Of a stretch of 64,000 nucleotides of DNA, positions 49,555 to 61,954 are shown piece by piece. Source of the stretch: Membranipora membranacea (lineage: Eukaryota > Bryozoa > Gymnolaemata > Cheilostomatida > Membraniporidae). Each line of letters begins with the position of its first letter. The first letter of the stretch is position 1. The notes below the pieces were generated by a model. The model worked only from the letters and a program-made list of their open reading frames with translations, searched no databases and was not told the origin of the DNA. The stretch covers positions 17,127,501 to 17,191,500 of the forward strand of contig OU612070.1 of assembly GCA_914767715.1 (NCBI GenBank). Direction: 5' to 3'. The position numbers were made by a program, and so were the translations under genes.

Positions 49555-52500
49555 GTGAGTTCTAAGTGTCGCCTCGATGGAGGGCAATCTTAATCTTAGC
49601 CTCATCTCGGCGGCCCCCTTTATGGCTTTTGGGAGCCGCTCAGATAAGGCCAAGTATAATATGGTTGCCTCTATGCATATGTTCAGGGAAAAGTTCTTGA
49701 TGATGGTCTTAATATTTCCATTTCCAGGTATAACACTTCTCAAACTTTTTCCTAAAAGAACCACCTGTCCTAGTTTGTAACATTCCTTTACTCCCCACAT
49801 TTTGAAAAAGTTTGTAACAATAATATGTTAACCTAACTCTTGAACTTGACATGACACCTCTATTTTGGTGAATGACCGATCAAATATCTTCTCTCTGATT
49901 TACATGTTAATTTAATCATGCTGTTTGGAGGATATTTTGCTTTTCCACTTATTTGGTGGTATTTTTATGCCATGTAAAATAATTGATTTTGGGATTTACT
50001 TTGGCCAAGGTCATAACTATGAGGTTTATGATTTTCTTTAACATGTAATAGTAGATTTTCTTGTTGATTTGAAAAATTGCTTTGATCTAACAACATATAT
50101 TTCACTGGTATTATCACTTTTCACTGGTAATACATTGAGTGCAAAAAAAATCTAATGAGATGACTTTGGTTGCCAATAAAAGTATATATATATAAAATAT
50201 ATAATAACATTGGAAATCATGTTACAACAAAGCATCTATGTGAAAAATCAATCCTCTGCAAAATTAAATACAAACATCCCGAAAATTGTAAAACAATGTT
50301 GTTGCAGAGTTGATAGAAGCTCTTAGGGAGCGGATCCTTGTGATGGATGGAGCGATGGGTACTATGATACAAAGACACAGGCTGTCAGAGGAGGAGTTCA
50401 GGGGAGACGAATTCTCATCTCACCCCAAACCTCTCAGTGGTAATAACGATATACTCAGCATAACTCAACCTTCTCTTATTAAGTCGATACATAAGGTAAG
50501 ACTTGGTTGGTCGGAATAAATATATAAATATTTTATTTTTATGTTAATGGTGCTACCTTGACCCAGTTTGGTCCATTTACCTGCATTCGTAGTTGCTAGT
50601 TACTTCGTAGGCAAAGACTTTGCCTACGGCGTGATCAGTGGAAGGTAGAAACTGGAATGCAGGCAATTGGATTAAACTTGATCTAGGTGCTACCAAAAAT
50701 GCAAAAATCCATCATAGGGATTAAAATATGTCAAATTTAATTCTATCACAAGCACAATATATGCTCATGTTTAGTTATTCATGGCTACATTACATATAAG
50801 TTAAAAAAAAAACTTCTTTCTATTTGGTAGCAAAGTCCAAAGCAGTGGGGTACCAAGAATGACTTAACATTTTATGCGCATGTTCATTCCCATAGCCTTG
50901 TATTCTCTCTTGAGTTATTTTTAAACTGCTTACTTAACTTAACCTAAATCTGATGTCCTTCCCATTAGCATATCAGTGACCAGTAGGCTTCCCTTGCATT
51001 GTCTTGATGTGAAAAACTAATAAATATACGGCTTTGGCTTGTTCTGTCCTGTTAAAAGGTCGTTTAAAGGTCGAGGCACACAGAAATATTTACCACAAAG
51101 AGAAAATTTATTTTTGTGCCAGACGCTCCCAGTTATTGACACCGCCTTTAATTTGCATGAGCATCAGTGACTTAAATTTTATTTGCAATCATGAGATGTT
51201 ATATAAAAAGAAAGTGAGGATTTGAAACTCACCTTACAATGAAACCTACAATTAGAAAAAAATCCAGAAATTTGGAGGACTAGTTCTAAAGTTAGCATCC
51301 CAGGCGAGGCATGACTTAAAGGGCAACCAAGGTTTCGCAGCAATGCATTAATGGGTCGCAAATAATGTGCTGGGCAGCATCAGCTTTGCGCATTACGCGA
51401 TGCAAAACTCAAAGTAGTTGCTGACTCTAAGCTGGGTAACACTTCAGTTTAGGGGAGGTTCCAAGACTTTACTGTAATAATTATAGAGCACAGGCTAAAT
51501 AATAACAGGAACAGGAAACTGCTATGTGGTATTCTCTTTTAGCTGAGTTTGAGTACCTGATGGAAGAAATGTTTCACAAGAATTCTGGCTGAATAATCAT
51601 CCGAATTATATTTTGTCTTTTTCCCCATGCAGAAGGTGCAATCTGCTATTAATCAATGGCCATCAATGAGAAGTTGTTTGAAACCTTGGTTGCCCTTTAA
51701 CCTATATTTGGTCCACACCAGATGTTCCCCCATGGAATATGCATTATGGTGATGCAAAAAAATAAAAATATGCCTTTGCACTCTTATCATTTCAACTTAG
51801 GTCGTTAACCTGTTGGACAACTAACCATGTCTTATATAGTCCAAAGTGCAAAGTCAACATAAACTGCAAGATCATTGTTGATAAGGCGTGTTTGATATCT
51901 TGGGGAAAAAACTGACCAGCCCATAGCTTGCCGTTTATATTTGAATGGAAATTTCCCCCTGTGAGAAATCAAGGTTGTTCAAGGACTATTTATTGTAATC
52001 TAATACTAGCAGTACTAGCAGTACATTATGTAGGCCTACCCGATCTGTCATGCATATTAGTACTCATATTTAGTCTCTCAAAGTTTTATGATGACGTTCT
52101 GCTTGTCATTGAATCTCATTCCAAAGATATGGTGTTGAAGCATATGTAGAGAAGATTATACTACAAGGGGTCCCAGCAATGGGGATGGTGAGATGGCGCA
52201 ATCGGTTAGCGCGCTTGCTATTCACTACCAGGCGATTAGTGCCGCAGGAGTTGTGGGTTCGAGTCCCACTGGGGGAGCTTTCATTGTTGATAGTTCCAGC
52301 CCCCAGCACCCTCGGGTGTATACCTCTCCTGATGTGCTTCACTTTCATATGTATAAAGCCGTCACTTACTTGCTTACTTACCTGCTTACATCAATATGTG
52401 CTGCAACTCGCTCTGCGAGTTGTCAATCTGCTAAAATAAATGCAGACATGCTGCAGCTCTTTCTTGTCTTGTTTTAGGAATATTTGCTCGCTGGTGCTGA

Positions 52501-55500
52501 TATAATCGAGACAAATACCTTCAGCTCGACATCTATTGCCCAGGCTGATTATCACTTGGAGCACTTAGCTTACAGAATGAACCTGGACAGCGCCAGGATA
52601 GCTCGGGAAGTTTGTAATGAAATCTGCCAAATAACTGGTGAGTGTACATAGATCAAGTTTAGTCCAATTGCCTGCATTCCAGTTGCTCCCTTCCAATGGT
52701 CACGCCGCGTCACCAGTGTATTATGAGCAACTACAAATACAGGCAAATGGACCAAACTTTGTCTAGGAGGCACAGTATGTTTTAGTTTAAGGGCTTTGCA
52801 ATTTTTCAGAGTTTTGAGTTACTTTTCCATGCCATCAAAATTGCTTACTATCCTCATTGCTTCCTGTTAGGCCCCATGCTATTATTATTGTTTTGTACAG
52901 GTTTATTTATTCTATTCAACTGTTTGGGCACTTGGGAATTTTAGATAGAAAAACTTATTTTATAAATTGGATAATGCTTTACTAAGTCTAACAAGATTAA
53001 AAAAATGGAGAAACGAGAAAAATAGGCGCAAATGAGGTTTTTTAATTTAATTTTAATTTAATTTTATGAATTTTCATTCAGATCATGGCGAGGGGTTAAA
53101 TATTGTGGGGATAGCTGGGTTAATTTATTCAATAAGAGAGATTTATTACATCTCACCCGCAGACATATATGTTGGGTATGTGCTGTTAAAAATTGGTTTA
53201 ACATAAATAGACCAGAGATATTTTGTGTAACTGAGACAAAGGAAAAACATTAAGTAGGCTGTAGCAGAAACTTGGCATCTCTCCTAGCTGTAAGGAAAAT
53301 TGAAGCCAGAGACAAAATGAGCGGAATCGACTTGAACATAAAAATATTTCCTGAAAGTGTTTAGGAAAGCAAAAAAAAACAACCACTGTTCATATCAAAG
53401 TAATCTCATAGCAATGCACAAATAACTCAATTTACTCACACAGGGACATTAATGAATGTTGTAAACGATTTCAAAGTGTGAAAACCCAGTCTAGAAGGCT
53501 CTAGAGTATGTTATCTCTCCTGCAACAGATAAACACTAAAATGATGATCCACTAACTAACGGCTGGTTCACATTGTCCAGATGACACTGGGATACCATCC
53601 CAGTGTCTTATCCCAAATTGTCCCAGTCTTATGTTCACATTATAAAATTCATCCCAGACTAGCGGTTAGGTTTTTTGTCTGGGATAGTGCTGGGATGATG
53701 TTCACATTGTTTAGGATCGTCCCAGATCGACCCAGATGATCCCAGATCATCAAATGTCTGGTTCACATAGCACCCAGATGCAAAATGAGTCTGGGTCCGT
53801 CTGGGACAGCATCGGGAAAGTTTGACACTTACAAACTTTCCAGATACTGTCCCAGATGGACCCAGACAGTCTGAGATTATGTCATTTTCATGTTCACATT
53901 GACTGGGATGGCTATCTGGGATGGTCGTCTGGGCCAATGTGCACCAGCCATAAGCCAGCGGCAAGGAGTCATTCTTCTTCTTGCTAACTGCATGTCGACA
54001 TCTTCCCAACTCTCAGGTATAACACTGATAGCATTGCACATGTGATGTGCATGTTTGGGATCCCCGATAGCAAAAACTTGGAAAGTTATGTTTTACAGGA
54101 ATTTTGTCACAATTGATACCTCCTGTCATGGGAAGGTACAACTGGTGAAGAAAAACAAAATAATAGTTATATTATAAGATAACTCTTTTCTGTAAATTTT
54201 CTTAACATTTGATTTGGGGAGTGTGAATCTCACGCTAACTTGGTTTCGTCACGTTGGCGTCGGAAATAATGTGTCAGTTTTTTTAATCATTCTTGCGGTC
54301 TGAAATTCCTCTAACATGGTGAATTCAAGGTTTGTTTGAAAATTAAATTCATAGCAATGTTTTAGTTATCATGAGTGTAATAGCCTAACTCTCAAACATT
54401 CAAAATCTGCTTCCTGCTCCATTCTCCATTATGTGTTTTGGAAAAATGAGACATTATAATATTATCAGGTTGTTACTATAAACAAGAGTTGTCTACTCTC
54501 TGACAAAAATCTCAATGAGAGAACAACTCTGAAATATAAACAAAGTATACGATTATTTTGCATTCAGGTGGGGTCCCACCCTCCCTGATTCAAGTTAATT
54601 TCCAGCTACAAGGAGCATTTTGAGTTGTACTTTTAGACATTTTCCCACCGCTCCCTGACTTTGTACAACTAATCATATTATTGTACATTTGATTCTACTT
54701 CCCCGTGTTGGATTATGCTGTTATGCCCTTGTTTACATGTCGTTATGCTTTTGTGCAATTAATAGTCTGTAATTCTAGTTGACAATTCATTTCTGTTATC
54801 AGGACAGAAGAGATATGTTGCGGGAACTATTGGACCAACAAACAGGACCCTGTCGATATCACCCAGTGTTGAGAGACCTGAATATAGAAATATAAGTGAG
54901 TTAGGTTTCAATTAAAAGTTTCGTAGAAGGATGCATACCATTGAGTTATTATAACTCTCTGGTGCATACACGCACAGTGATTTTTCAAACTTTGTCATTG
55001 GCATAACTTTTACACATGCTTGGCCTACATGATATGAATAAATTTTGTAGAAATTCTAGAAGTCTCAATCTGATAAAATGTGATTACACGCTATTTAGAT
55101 CAATCTCAGACTTTTGCATTTGTTCCTCATGTATTTCAGATACTCATTTCAGTTTAAAATATACCCATACATCTTCAAGGCTTATGTTTTTGTAGTCTAA
55201 GTGCTCAGACTCCAAGGCGCAGGGAGTTACTTGCGCACACTATCAAACTCCTCTCCCCTTCTCGGGAGAGGAGTTTGATAGTGTGCGCAAGTAACTGAAA
55301 ATGTTTTTGTAATTGTGGACAATGTTTTGCTCTCTGATTTGCAGCTTTTGATGATCTGGTGACTGCATACACAGAGCAGGTACAAGGACTGATAGATGGA
55401 GGAGCTGATATTCTACTTGTGGAGACGATTTTCGATACTGCTAATGCCAAAGCTGCTCTGTTCGCCATCAACAATATCTTTGTAGATAAACAGATCAAGC

Positions 55501-57689
55501 TGCCTATATTTGTGAGTATCATAATTAGACTTGATGTTTTTTATTGATGAGTTACTTGCTGATATCTTTCACGGTGATTCACAGTCTTGGCTCTCTCATC
55601 TTTTCAAGAGTGTCAACTTTTTTTCCAACAGAAGTAGGGGAAGAGAGCGTGACTTCAATGTCAACATCTATTTTTTAGTACAACCAAGGAGTTAGCTAAC
55701 TCCTTGGTACAACCTCAGCTCAATAATAAAATTATTTCAAAAGATTATTGGAACTTCAGGCTTATGGTTACCATCCCAGTGGCCTCAATTTGATGTATCT
55801 TCTCACATCCAATGTGTTTTTCAACTTATAAAGTAGAGGTTTTCGGCTCGAGCAGTATGAGTTGTATTCTATTTGCTTACTGTTTTAGATATCTGGTACA
55901 ATAGTAGATATGAGCGGTAGGACATTATCTGGTCAGATGTCTGAGTCATTCCTCATCAGTACTGAGCACGCCAACCCACTCAGGTATTTGAAGTTAAGAA
56001 AGCCAATTCTTTTTCACCAAAGGATATCAACATCAGTAAGGTGATCATTTATTAGATGGAACAAAAACATAATCAATACACAGTTGAATGGCGGCATCAG
56101 TGTGTACTAACCCTAAACTCTTATAATAGTCTATATAACATTATGGTAATAATATAATACAATAATGATAATATTATATAATATTATATTATAGTTAATA
56201 CTATAATAATGTTATATAGTCTATGGAACCACTGAAATAAATATCTATCTAAAGAACAAATATGTCATAAACCCAGAGGAGTTGTCTTCTTTTAATCAAT
56301 GACAAGACAACTCGAACAGAGCTTAAAGTAGCAGACAACCGTAAAAGTTATATTTTGATATTTGATGCGTAATGATTTACTCTTTCTAAACTTGCATGTT
56401 GGAAACAAATATTAAATTAAAAATTTTTAATTATTTTAATAGCGAACTCTCTTCCACCATTTTCTTTCAGTATCAGGCATACCCAATATGATTGGCCAAG
56501 TGTTAATACTCTCAAATTAAATGTATTGCTGGAAAATGTTGATGTAGAAAACTATTTGTTTCTGGAATTAAAGCAGCTATCTTTCGTTTGTTTTAATCTA
56601 ATACATAAACAGGCATGTCAATTGAGAAATCATCTACAAAAACAATTTTTTTGCCTTCAATAAAAAGAAATTACGCATTTCTATGAGATTATAAACAAAA
56701 CATAGCTTCCCAATTTAATTCACGTTTTTTGAAGCCATAGGGGTTTAAGGGCTGCTGACTGCCCTGCGGTGCAGAACCGGGGCTTATACCTAGGATTTTC
56801 ATTGTTGAGTATGCTGCATTTCTGTGAAAGTAAACTGCAAGTGGATTCATAACAAGTGGTACCAGGGTTGTATGCCACTTTAAACCACTGCCTTTACACA
56901 CCAGGGAGTTTGGGACCCAAACTCCCTGTACACACTGTGAGTCGCATGAAACTGATTATATGTATGCATCCCTCCTTGCGGTTAAGCTATTAGATAAACT
57001 TCCTGCATATAACTGCATAAATTCTTTAACTGTGTTTACTCTGTATTTTTAGTATTGGGTTGAATTGTGCTTTGGGAGCGAGTGAGATGAGACCGTTCAT
57101 AGAGAATATTTCTCTGAACACCACTTCCTTTGTTCTCTGCTATCCAAACGCTGGTCTACCAAACACGTTCGGAGATTACGATGAGACTCCCGAGGTCACA
57201 GCAGAACAACTCAAGGTTAGTCAATTAGAATCGAGAATCTCAGTCAATTCAGAGGGTCTGTTCTTTTACATCCTAAATGATTGTTGTAGAACTAGTGGCG
57301 AGTTGAGGCGTGTCATCTTTCATTGTGTCTCATCGCCCAAACTAGCTACCACCGAGGGAAATTTGCGTGCATTGAATTCTATGCTGCAAAAAGATAAGTC
57401 ATTGAGACCTCCAAATTATCAGGGAGTGGAATTAATGGACTAAGTGATAATGTCATGAATTTTATCTAGTGAAACCCTGAATTTGCAATAAGTTTGGGAA
57501 ATTATTTGCCCATTATTTGTATACCATGTTTTTGTTGACAGAGCTTTGCTCAAGATGGATTAGTAAACATAGTTGGTGGATGCTGTGGGACAACTCCTGA
57601 TCATATCCACGCTATAAGTAAAGCAGTGAGCAGCTGTAAGCCGCGATTACCTCCCTCGTCGATAAGAGAAGGTCACATGAGGCTGTGCG
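49530..57689 (+). CDS. MTR: Methionine synthase (cobalamin-dependent), exons 1-8, continues past window
   Basis: Transfers a methyl group from 5-methyltetrahydrofolate via cobalamin to homocysteine, in the cytosol. Exons: 49530-49554, 50308-50495, 52478-52637, 54803-54895, 55345-55511, 55889-55983, 57053-57215, 57542-57689 (346 codons plus one base). Only the N-terminal homocysteine/zinc module is present: [57 protein letters not shown], then the zinc ligands GLNC (Cys248) and [10 protein letters not shown] (Cys311, Cys312), equivalent to human Cys260, Cys323 and Cys324. The sequence stops at the linker to the folate-binding module. Folate, cobalamin and activation modules are not visible in the next 6.3 kb, so the next intron is long or the gene is interrupted. 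Introns carry two family B MITEs, a SINE, a TTAA-MITE and a Harbinger-like element. Confidence 0.94.
50558..50685. mobile_element. Foldback MITE, family B, copy 3 (exact 9-bp TSD)
   Basis: 128 bp in MTR intron 2. Inner arms carry CCTGCATT and its inverse; right end is CTTGATCTA, the left end has drifted to TTGACCCAG. Exact duplication GGTGCTACC at 50549-50557 and 50686-50694. Confidence 0.85.
51320..51696. mobile_element. 377-bp MITE with TTAA target site
   Basis: 16-bp perfect terminal inverted repeats (AGGGCAACCAAGGTTT) and TTAA on both sides (51316-51319, 51697-51700). TTAA duplication is the mark of piggyBac-type transposition; the AGGG end is not the classic piggyBac end. A diverged copy lies at 28690-29064. 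In MTR intron 2. Confidence 0.85.
52184..52395 (+). repeat. tRNA-derived SINE with TTACTTGC-type tail
   Basis: A-box GATGGCGCAATCGGTTAGCG, B-box GGGTTCGAGTCCC, a body with CACTGGGGGAGCTTTC, and a short CTTACTTGCTTACTTAC repeat tail. The partner copy is at 25842-25975. In MTR intron 2, about 80 bp before exon 3. Confidence 0.82.
52649..52765. mobile_element. Foldback MITE, family B, copy 4
   Basis: 117 bp, ends TAGATCAAGTTTAGTCC and its near inverse ending CTTTGTCTA. It begins 11 bases after the last exonic base of MTR exon 3. Flanking 9-mers agree at five positions only. Confidence 0.78.
53560..53950. mobile_element. 391-bp PIF/Harbinger-like MITE
   Basis: Ends CGGCTGGTTCACATTGTCCA and an inverse with CCAATGTGCACCAGCCA, flanked by TAA on both sides (53557-53559, 53951-53953). 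Inside, GTTCACATT and CCCAGAT-type motifs recur several times. A 3-bp TAA duplication suits PIF/Harbinger. An open frame across it (53659-54009, minus) has no known domain. In MTR intron 3. Confidence 0.75.
55225..55296. repeat. Perfect hairpin, 33-bp arms
   Basis: Arms 55225-55257 and 55264-55296 are exact reverse complements around a 6-base loop. The structure ends 48 bases before MTR exon 5 (55345), so it lies where the branch point and pyrimidine tract are expected. Confidence 0.92.
55683..55708. repeat. 26-bp perfect palindrome
   Basis: ACCAAGGAGTTAG followed directly by its reverse complement, in MTR intron 5. Confidence 0.85.
56155..56210. repeat. AT-rich palindromic stretch
   Basis: ATAATATTAT-type repeats that can fold on themselves; ATAACATTATGGTAAT before it and CTATAATAATGTTAT after it extend the symmetry. 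MTR intron 6. Confidence 0.5.
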
Positions 57690-58950
57690 GTGAGTTGTTA
57701 ATGCTCCTCTCTGGTTGGTTGCCAATGCATACCACTTGTGGTGATATACTTAGTAGTAGTAAATAAAAAAACTGATACATGGTTGTTTTGTTTACCTAAA
57801 ATGACAATCTCCCCTCGACTAATATGCATTGGCTAACTGGCAACACGAGCATTGAAACAAGCAGCATACTTACAACAATCATACCCATGATGCAACACAT
57901 ATTTCATGTAAAATTCATATATGCTCTGTATTTTTAGTAGAGATAGTAGAAAGTTGCAATATCATTGGGTTGTTGTTTATCTGCTGCTTGGGTTATAATA
58001 GATTAATATTTCCTGCTGTCATTGTCTTCATGATATATTATGATTTTAAACACCAGTACATATTAGTGAACGCAAGTAAAAGTCAAGGTGGAAAAACCAA
58101 TAATATTAAAAACATATCAGTAAGCTAGTATTATAGCAGATGCATTCTGGGGAAGACTAAAAGACAAACGAACAATCCATTATGGCTGCACTTAAATTTT
58201 GATTAAAGACGCAAATTGTTGTTTGATGGAATATTTTTGTATATGTGTATGATGTTGTATGTATGTATGTTTGTGTATGATGGAAAAGTGAATTGAACTT
58301 AAGACCTACGTCTTGGGTAATCGATACAATTTGTCTTCACTCATTACACCTGAGCGAACCATCACAACTGTCATCATGCTGAGGCAAAAACACACTTCCG
58401 CTTACATTCTGAGAATATTTCTTTTGCGGTTTGGAACAATCTCAAATTTGTTAAAAACAAGACTGAGAACATGTGAAGTTGACCACAATCAATCAACGAC
58501 TCCGAACCATACACTCTTAAATTCGCTTCCATGAAAGTTTGAAGCCTTTTTACACCAGGTGGATGAACTACCTATGCGTATTACAACATAATAAAATATG
58601 CTGAATCCGTCAGCAGGTAGGTAGCTATCAACGATGAACTCTGTCATAATACAATGGAGATTTGTAATAAATCTTTCATCTTACTTCTCCGACTAATCGC
58701 CAAATCATACCAGTAACATTCAAATGTCTTCAAACAATTAATGCGTTCAAATGCAGCCATTAATTGCCACGTCATAAAAAATTAGCTAATTCTCGGAAAT
58801 AAATTTCAAAAGTTGTCGCAGCAGCTTAGCTATTAGAGAAATGAATTCAAGAGAAAATTCCCACCCTTGGCACAACTCACTAAAAATATGATGTCAACAC
58901 TTAAAATCGAAATTCACAAATGTCTCAGTCTATATAAGAGTACATGTCTG

Positions 58951-60945
58951 TTAGATTATATCGCCTTGGTTTTCGATATCAGACTTGAAGAAATTTCTCT
59001 TTAGAGGTCTTCGACGTCTCTCATGTCGGTGGGATGATTGTGTTTTGGTTGGCTCATCATATGGGCTCCTTCCCTTTGTCTTTGTTGACTCGCTTTGTTC
59101 GCTAATCATGATTGCTGACTCAGATTCTGTCTCAATTTGGAAGATTTCTCTGTGGTATCTACGTCGATTGGGTCTCAGTCCGTAGCGGCAGTAGTTGTAG
59201 CCGATGTGATCAACATATATCTGTTTTGTTCTCTAAAAAGAATAACAAACACGTTTACCGTCATTTCGAATAAGTCAGGTTTGGTTTTGGCAAAGAATCT
59301 TTTCATGTAATTGCAGGCTTGAGGTGTGTTTGGCAAAGAATCGTTTGATGTACTTTATCGCGTAGAACACTCTTTGATGTTTTCAAAATTACATGCGTTG
59401 TGTTGTCAGCAGGATATGAATTGGGTGAGACATCAACCAATGATGCAATTTTCTCAAACTCCCAACGAGTCAGGTTTATTATAATATTAATGAGATTAGC
59501 TGATCTTCCTGGAACCTGAAGATAAAATTGCATTGTAAGAATGCTCATAAAATGACTTCCTCAGAACTATAATTGAAAGTGGCTCTTAGTAATACTTACT
59601 GTGCATTGAATTTGACATTTTGTCAAATTATATGTTTGATAATGATCTGAGCAGGACAAGCAGGCATTCAAACAGGAACACTTTGCTCCCATCTCGTTCC
59701 AGTAGTCTGTGCAACTCAGAGTTAAACCCAATAAACTCTGTAAAAGAAAACAAATGCAATATGATGTAAATCCAAATATGAAATTGTTCAACTTTCAGTA
59801 GTTCCCCTTCCCATAATGCAAAACCTCCCAAGGTGACCATGCCAATTAAATGATATACCTATCGCTCAAAAAAATATTATGAGGGGTGTTTTCACCACCT
59901 GAGGTTATATCACTTGTATTTAAAATGGTCAATTTATCATGTATTTTCGTGTATGTATGCCTTGTCGACAAAAAATCACTTTGTGGCCGAATAAAAATCT
60001 CTGCAAAAAATCTGACAGCCACCCAGGCAAATATTTAAGTTTGGGGGTTAGAGTTTGATCTCATCCCAACTGAAATTCCATGGGATAAACTGCAAAAGCA
60101 GGGCTGTTGTTGGTAGAACCTTTTAAAAAACAACATCTCAACCAGGCTGATGGATCAACAACCTCTTAGGCATACAGAATATGTGATAACCTCAAAAATA
60201 TACTAATCTAATCTTGTTTTACTGAACAAAACCACAATTATGAATGTCCATTTTTGGGTTTCCACTGATTGAAGTAGCTATTAATGAGATGAATGCACCT
60301 TGCTGACCGATAATTGACAATTATATAACTCTCAGATCGCATATGAACCAGACGAACAAATATGCCTGATCGATGTTAGGTGAGACAGTCCTGTTTTGAG
60401 CACAATACATCTAAATCATTAACTTAGGCAATAAACATCAAACTTGCCTGGGAAAAAGTCGTTGATAGTTTGTTTTTTATGACCCGCTTTAAGTGTTTGC
60501 TGCTTGCGGTGAAATTTTTCTCAAAATTATTACATAACAACTAACCACTGGGTTCAATACTGTGACAATACACTTAGATGACCAAAGCAGCAATGCACTC
60601 AACGTACGCCATTAAAAAATGGGACCGTCCCGGTAAATTATTCAATATCCCCGGTCTCCGCCAAACACGAATATTTTCTACTGATCTCGGTACAAAACAC
60701 TGCACAAAAATGAGTTTTTTTCGAAAAACAAGTTTTACATCAATCAGATGTGTAAGATTATTACATCAGGAAACAATTGGGAGCAAAAACTGGTAGAACT
60801 TGGAAAGCAATCAGCACGGCGCCAACCGGATCGTTCGATGTGTCCCCGCTCAAGTTTGAATGACGTCAAATGATAAAAGGATAATACTCACCACGCCAAA
60901 GATGATATTGAAAATTTGTTCTGATTTCAAAGTCATTACTTTCAT
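58951..60945 (-). CDS. Unrecognised secreted Cys-rich protein, four exons, nested antisense in MTR
   Basis: Exons: 60945-60892, 59737-59600, 59515-59354, 59232-58951; 636 nt, 211 aa, all junctions phase 0. Exon 1 and the start of exon 2 form a signal peptide (hydrophobic core IFNIIFGVSLLGLTLS), followed by a compact Cys cluster: C-x10-C-x-C-x3-C-x2-C-x11-C-x3-C. Exon 3 has no Cys up to the donor used and one N-linked site (NLT). Exon 4 begins with a Tyr/Arg-rich part (YNYCRYGLRPN) and ends in a Ser/Glu/Arg-rich, dibasic tail. No transmembrane helix after the signal. The Cys spacing loosely recalls short TNF-receptor-type modules, but without a membrane segment I do not assign it. The exon 3 donor (AAA|GTACAT) is weak; read-through would end the protein 16 residues later. 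It could be a taxon-restricted secreted factor. Confidence 0.6.
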
Positions 60946-61954
60946 GTGTCAGACTTATTTTTTGTGTTGCCTCCAATTCCCCACACACAAAAATCAATAA
61001 CTGGTAGCTTTAGAAGGTTTGAAAGAAGAAGTGCTGCGGTAGGGGTGTTTGAGAACGTGCTGTGTCGTGTCGATTGGGGGCTCCTGTTATATACGTCAGG
61101 ATATTTTGTTTTGACTGGTACGATTTAGACTAGCTGTCATATCCTGTCATCACTTCACTCCTAAAACATTTTTTTTTATTTTTTGTGCATTTTGTGGAGG
61201 TGATTGACGAATTGAATTTATATGACGAATGCACTTTTCTGTGAAAGACCTATTGCTCATACTTGAAAGCGAATATCGAGAAAACAGTTTTGTGAACTTT
61301 CGGGCTAGTGACTCATGATTCGAACCTAGACTCTCTTGTTTAGTATGTTGCAGCAATTTAAATTAAGAAATTTATCTAGTTGTAATTTATAAGATAAGTA
61401 CTTTCCCACAAATATGGTTGTACCATGTCAATACATCACCAATCATGATCTTTCCGGAGTATTTTCACACAACACAGTACACACACACAATTATGATCTA
61501 TAAAATGACGCTTCCTGCTACACACTGTGTTTTAGACTACAGAAATCAGACAATATAAATCTCGAAGTAGAGTAATGGAAATAGGGACAAAGCAATACAA
61601 TATGTAATAAAGAGTTCATATATATGCTCCTCAGTAACTTTATAACTTCGTTTATGAAGATGCCTACCCAATTGTACTAGCCTTACGAGTAATGGCTGGA
61701 ATTCCATGAAAATTAAATGAAATGTCGGTATTAACTTGAACTCAAAATTGATATTTCTGTCTATGAAAAATGAATTTTAAGATATGAGTCAATTTTGGTT
61801 TTTTTTGACGCAACTTTAGACAATTTTGAGAACCAAAATTGGCATATACTTGATATGCTCTTTGGGTGAATCAATTTAATTGAGGTTGTTGCAGAAAAAC
61901 TAACAAATGATTCATTTCAGCTGGAATCAGAAAAAAGAGATTGTAGGGCTAAGT
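60946..61954. other. Upstream flank of the nested gene, nothing else recognised
   Basis: No MTR exon, repeat or RNA gene recognised on either strand. Within the last visible MTR intron if the gene continues. Confidence 0.35.

Noticed and set aside
49528-49800. 90-codon minus-strand open frame over MTR exon 1
   Set aside because: No recognisable domain or splice context, and the overlap with the phase-supported MTR start makes it unlikely.
52184-52280. Functional tRNA gene calls at the tRNA-like segments (also 12311, 29948, 33462, 36708, 40957)
   Set aside because: A and B boxes are present but cloverleaf pairing or anticodon loops are wrong; they behave as SINE heads or pseudogenes.
53659-54009. 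116-codon minus-strand open frame
   Set aside because: It falls almost entirely inside the Harbinger-like MITE and shows no transposase motif.
58951-60945. Naming the nested gene a TNF-receptor family member
   Set aside because: The Cys spacing only loosely resembles short receptor modules and there is no transmembrane helix after the signal peptide.
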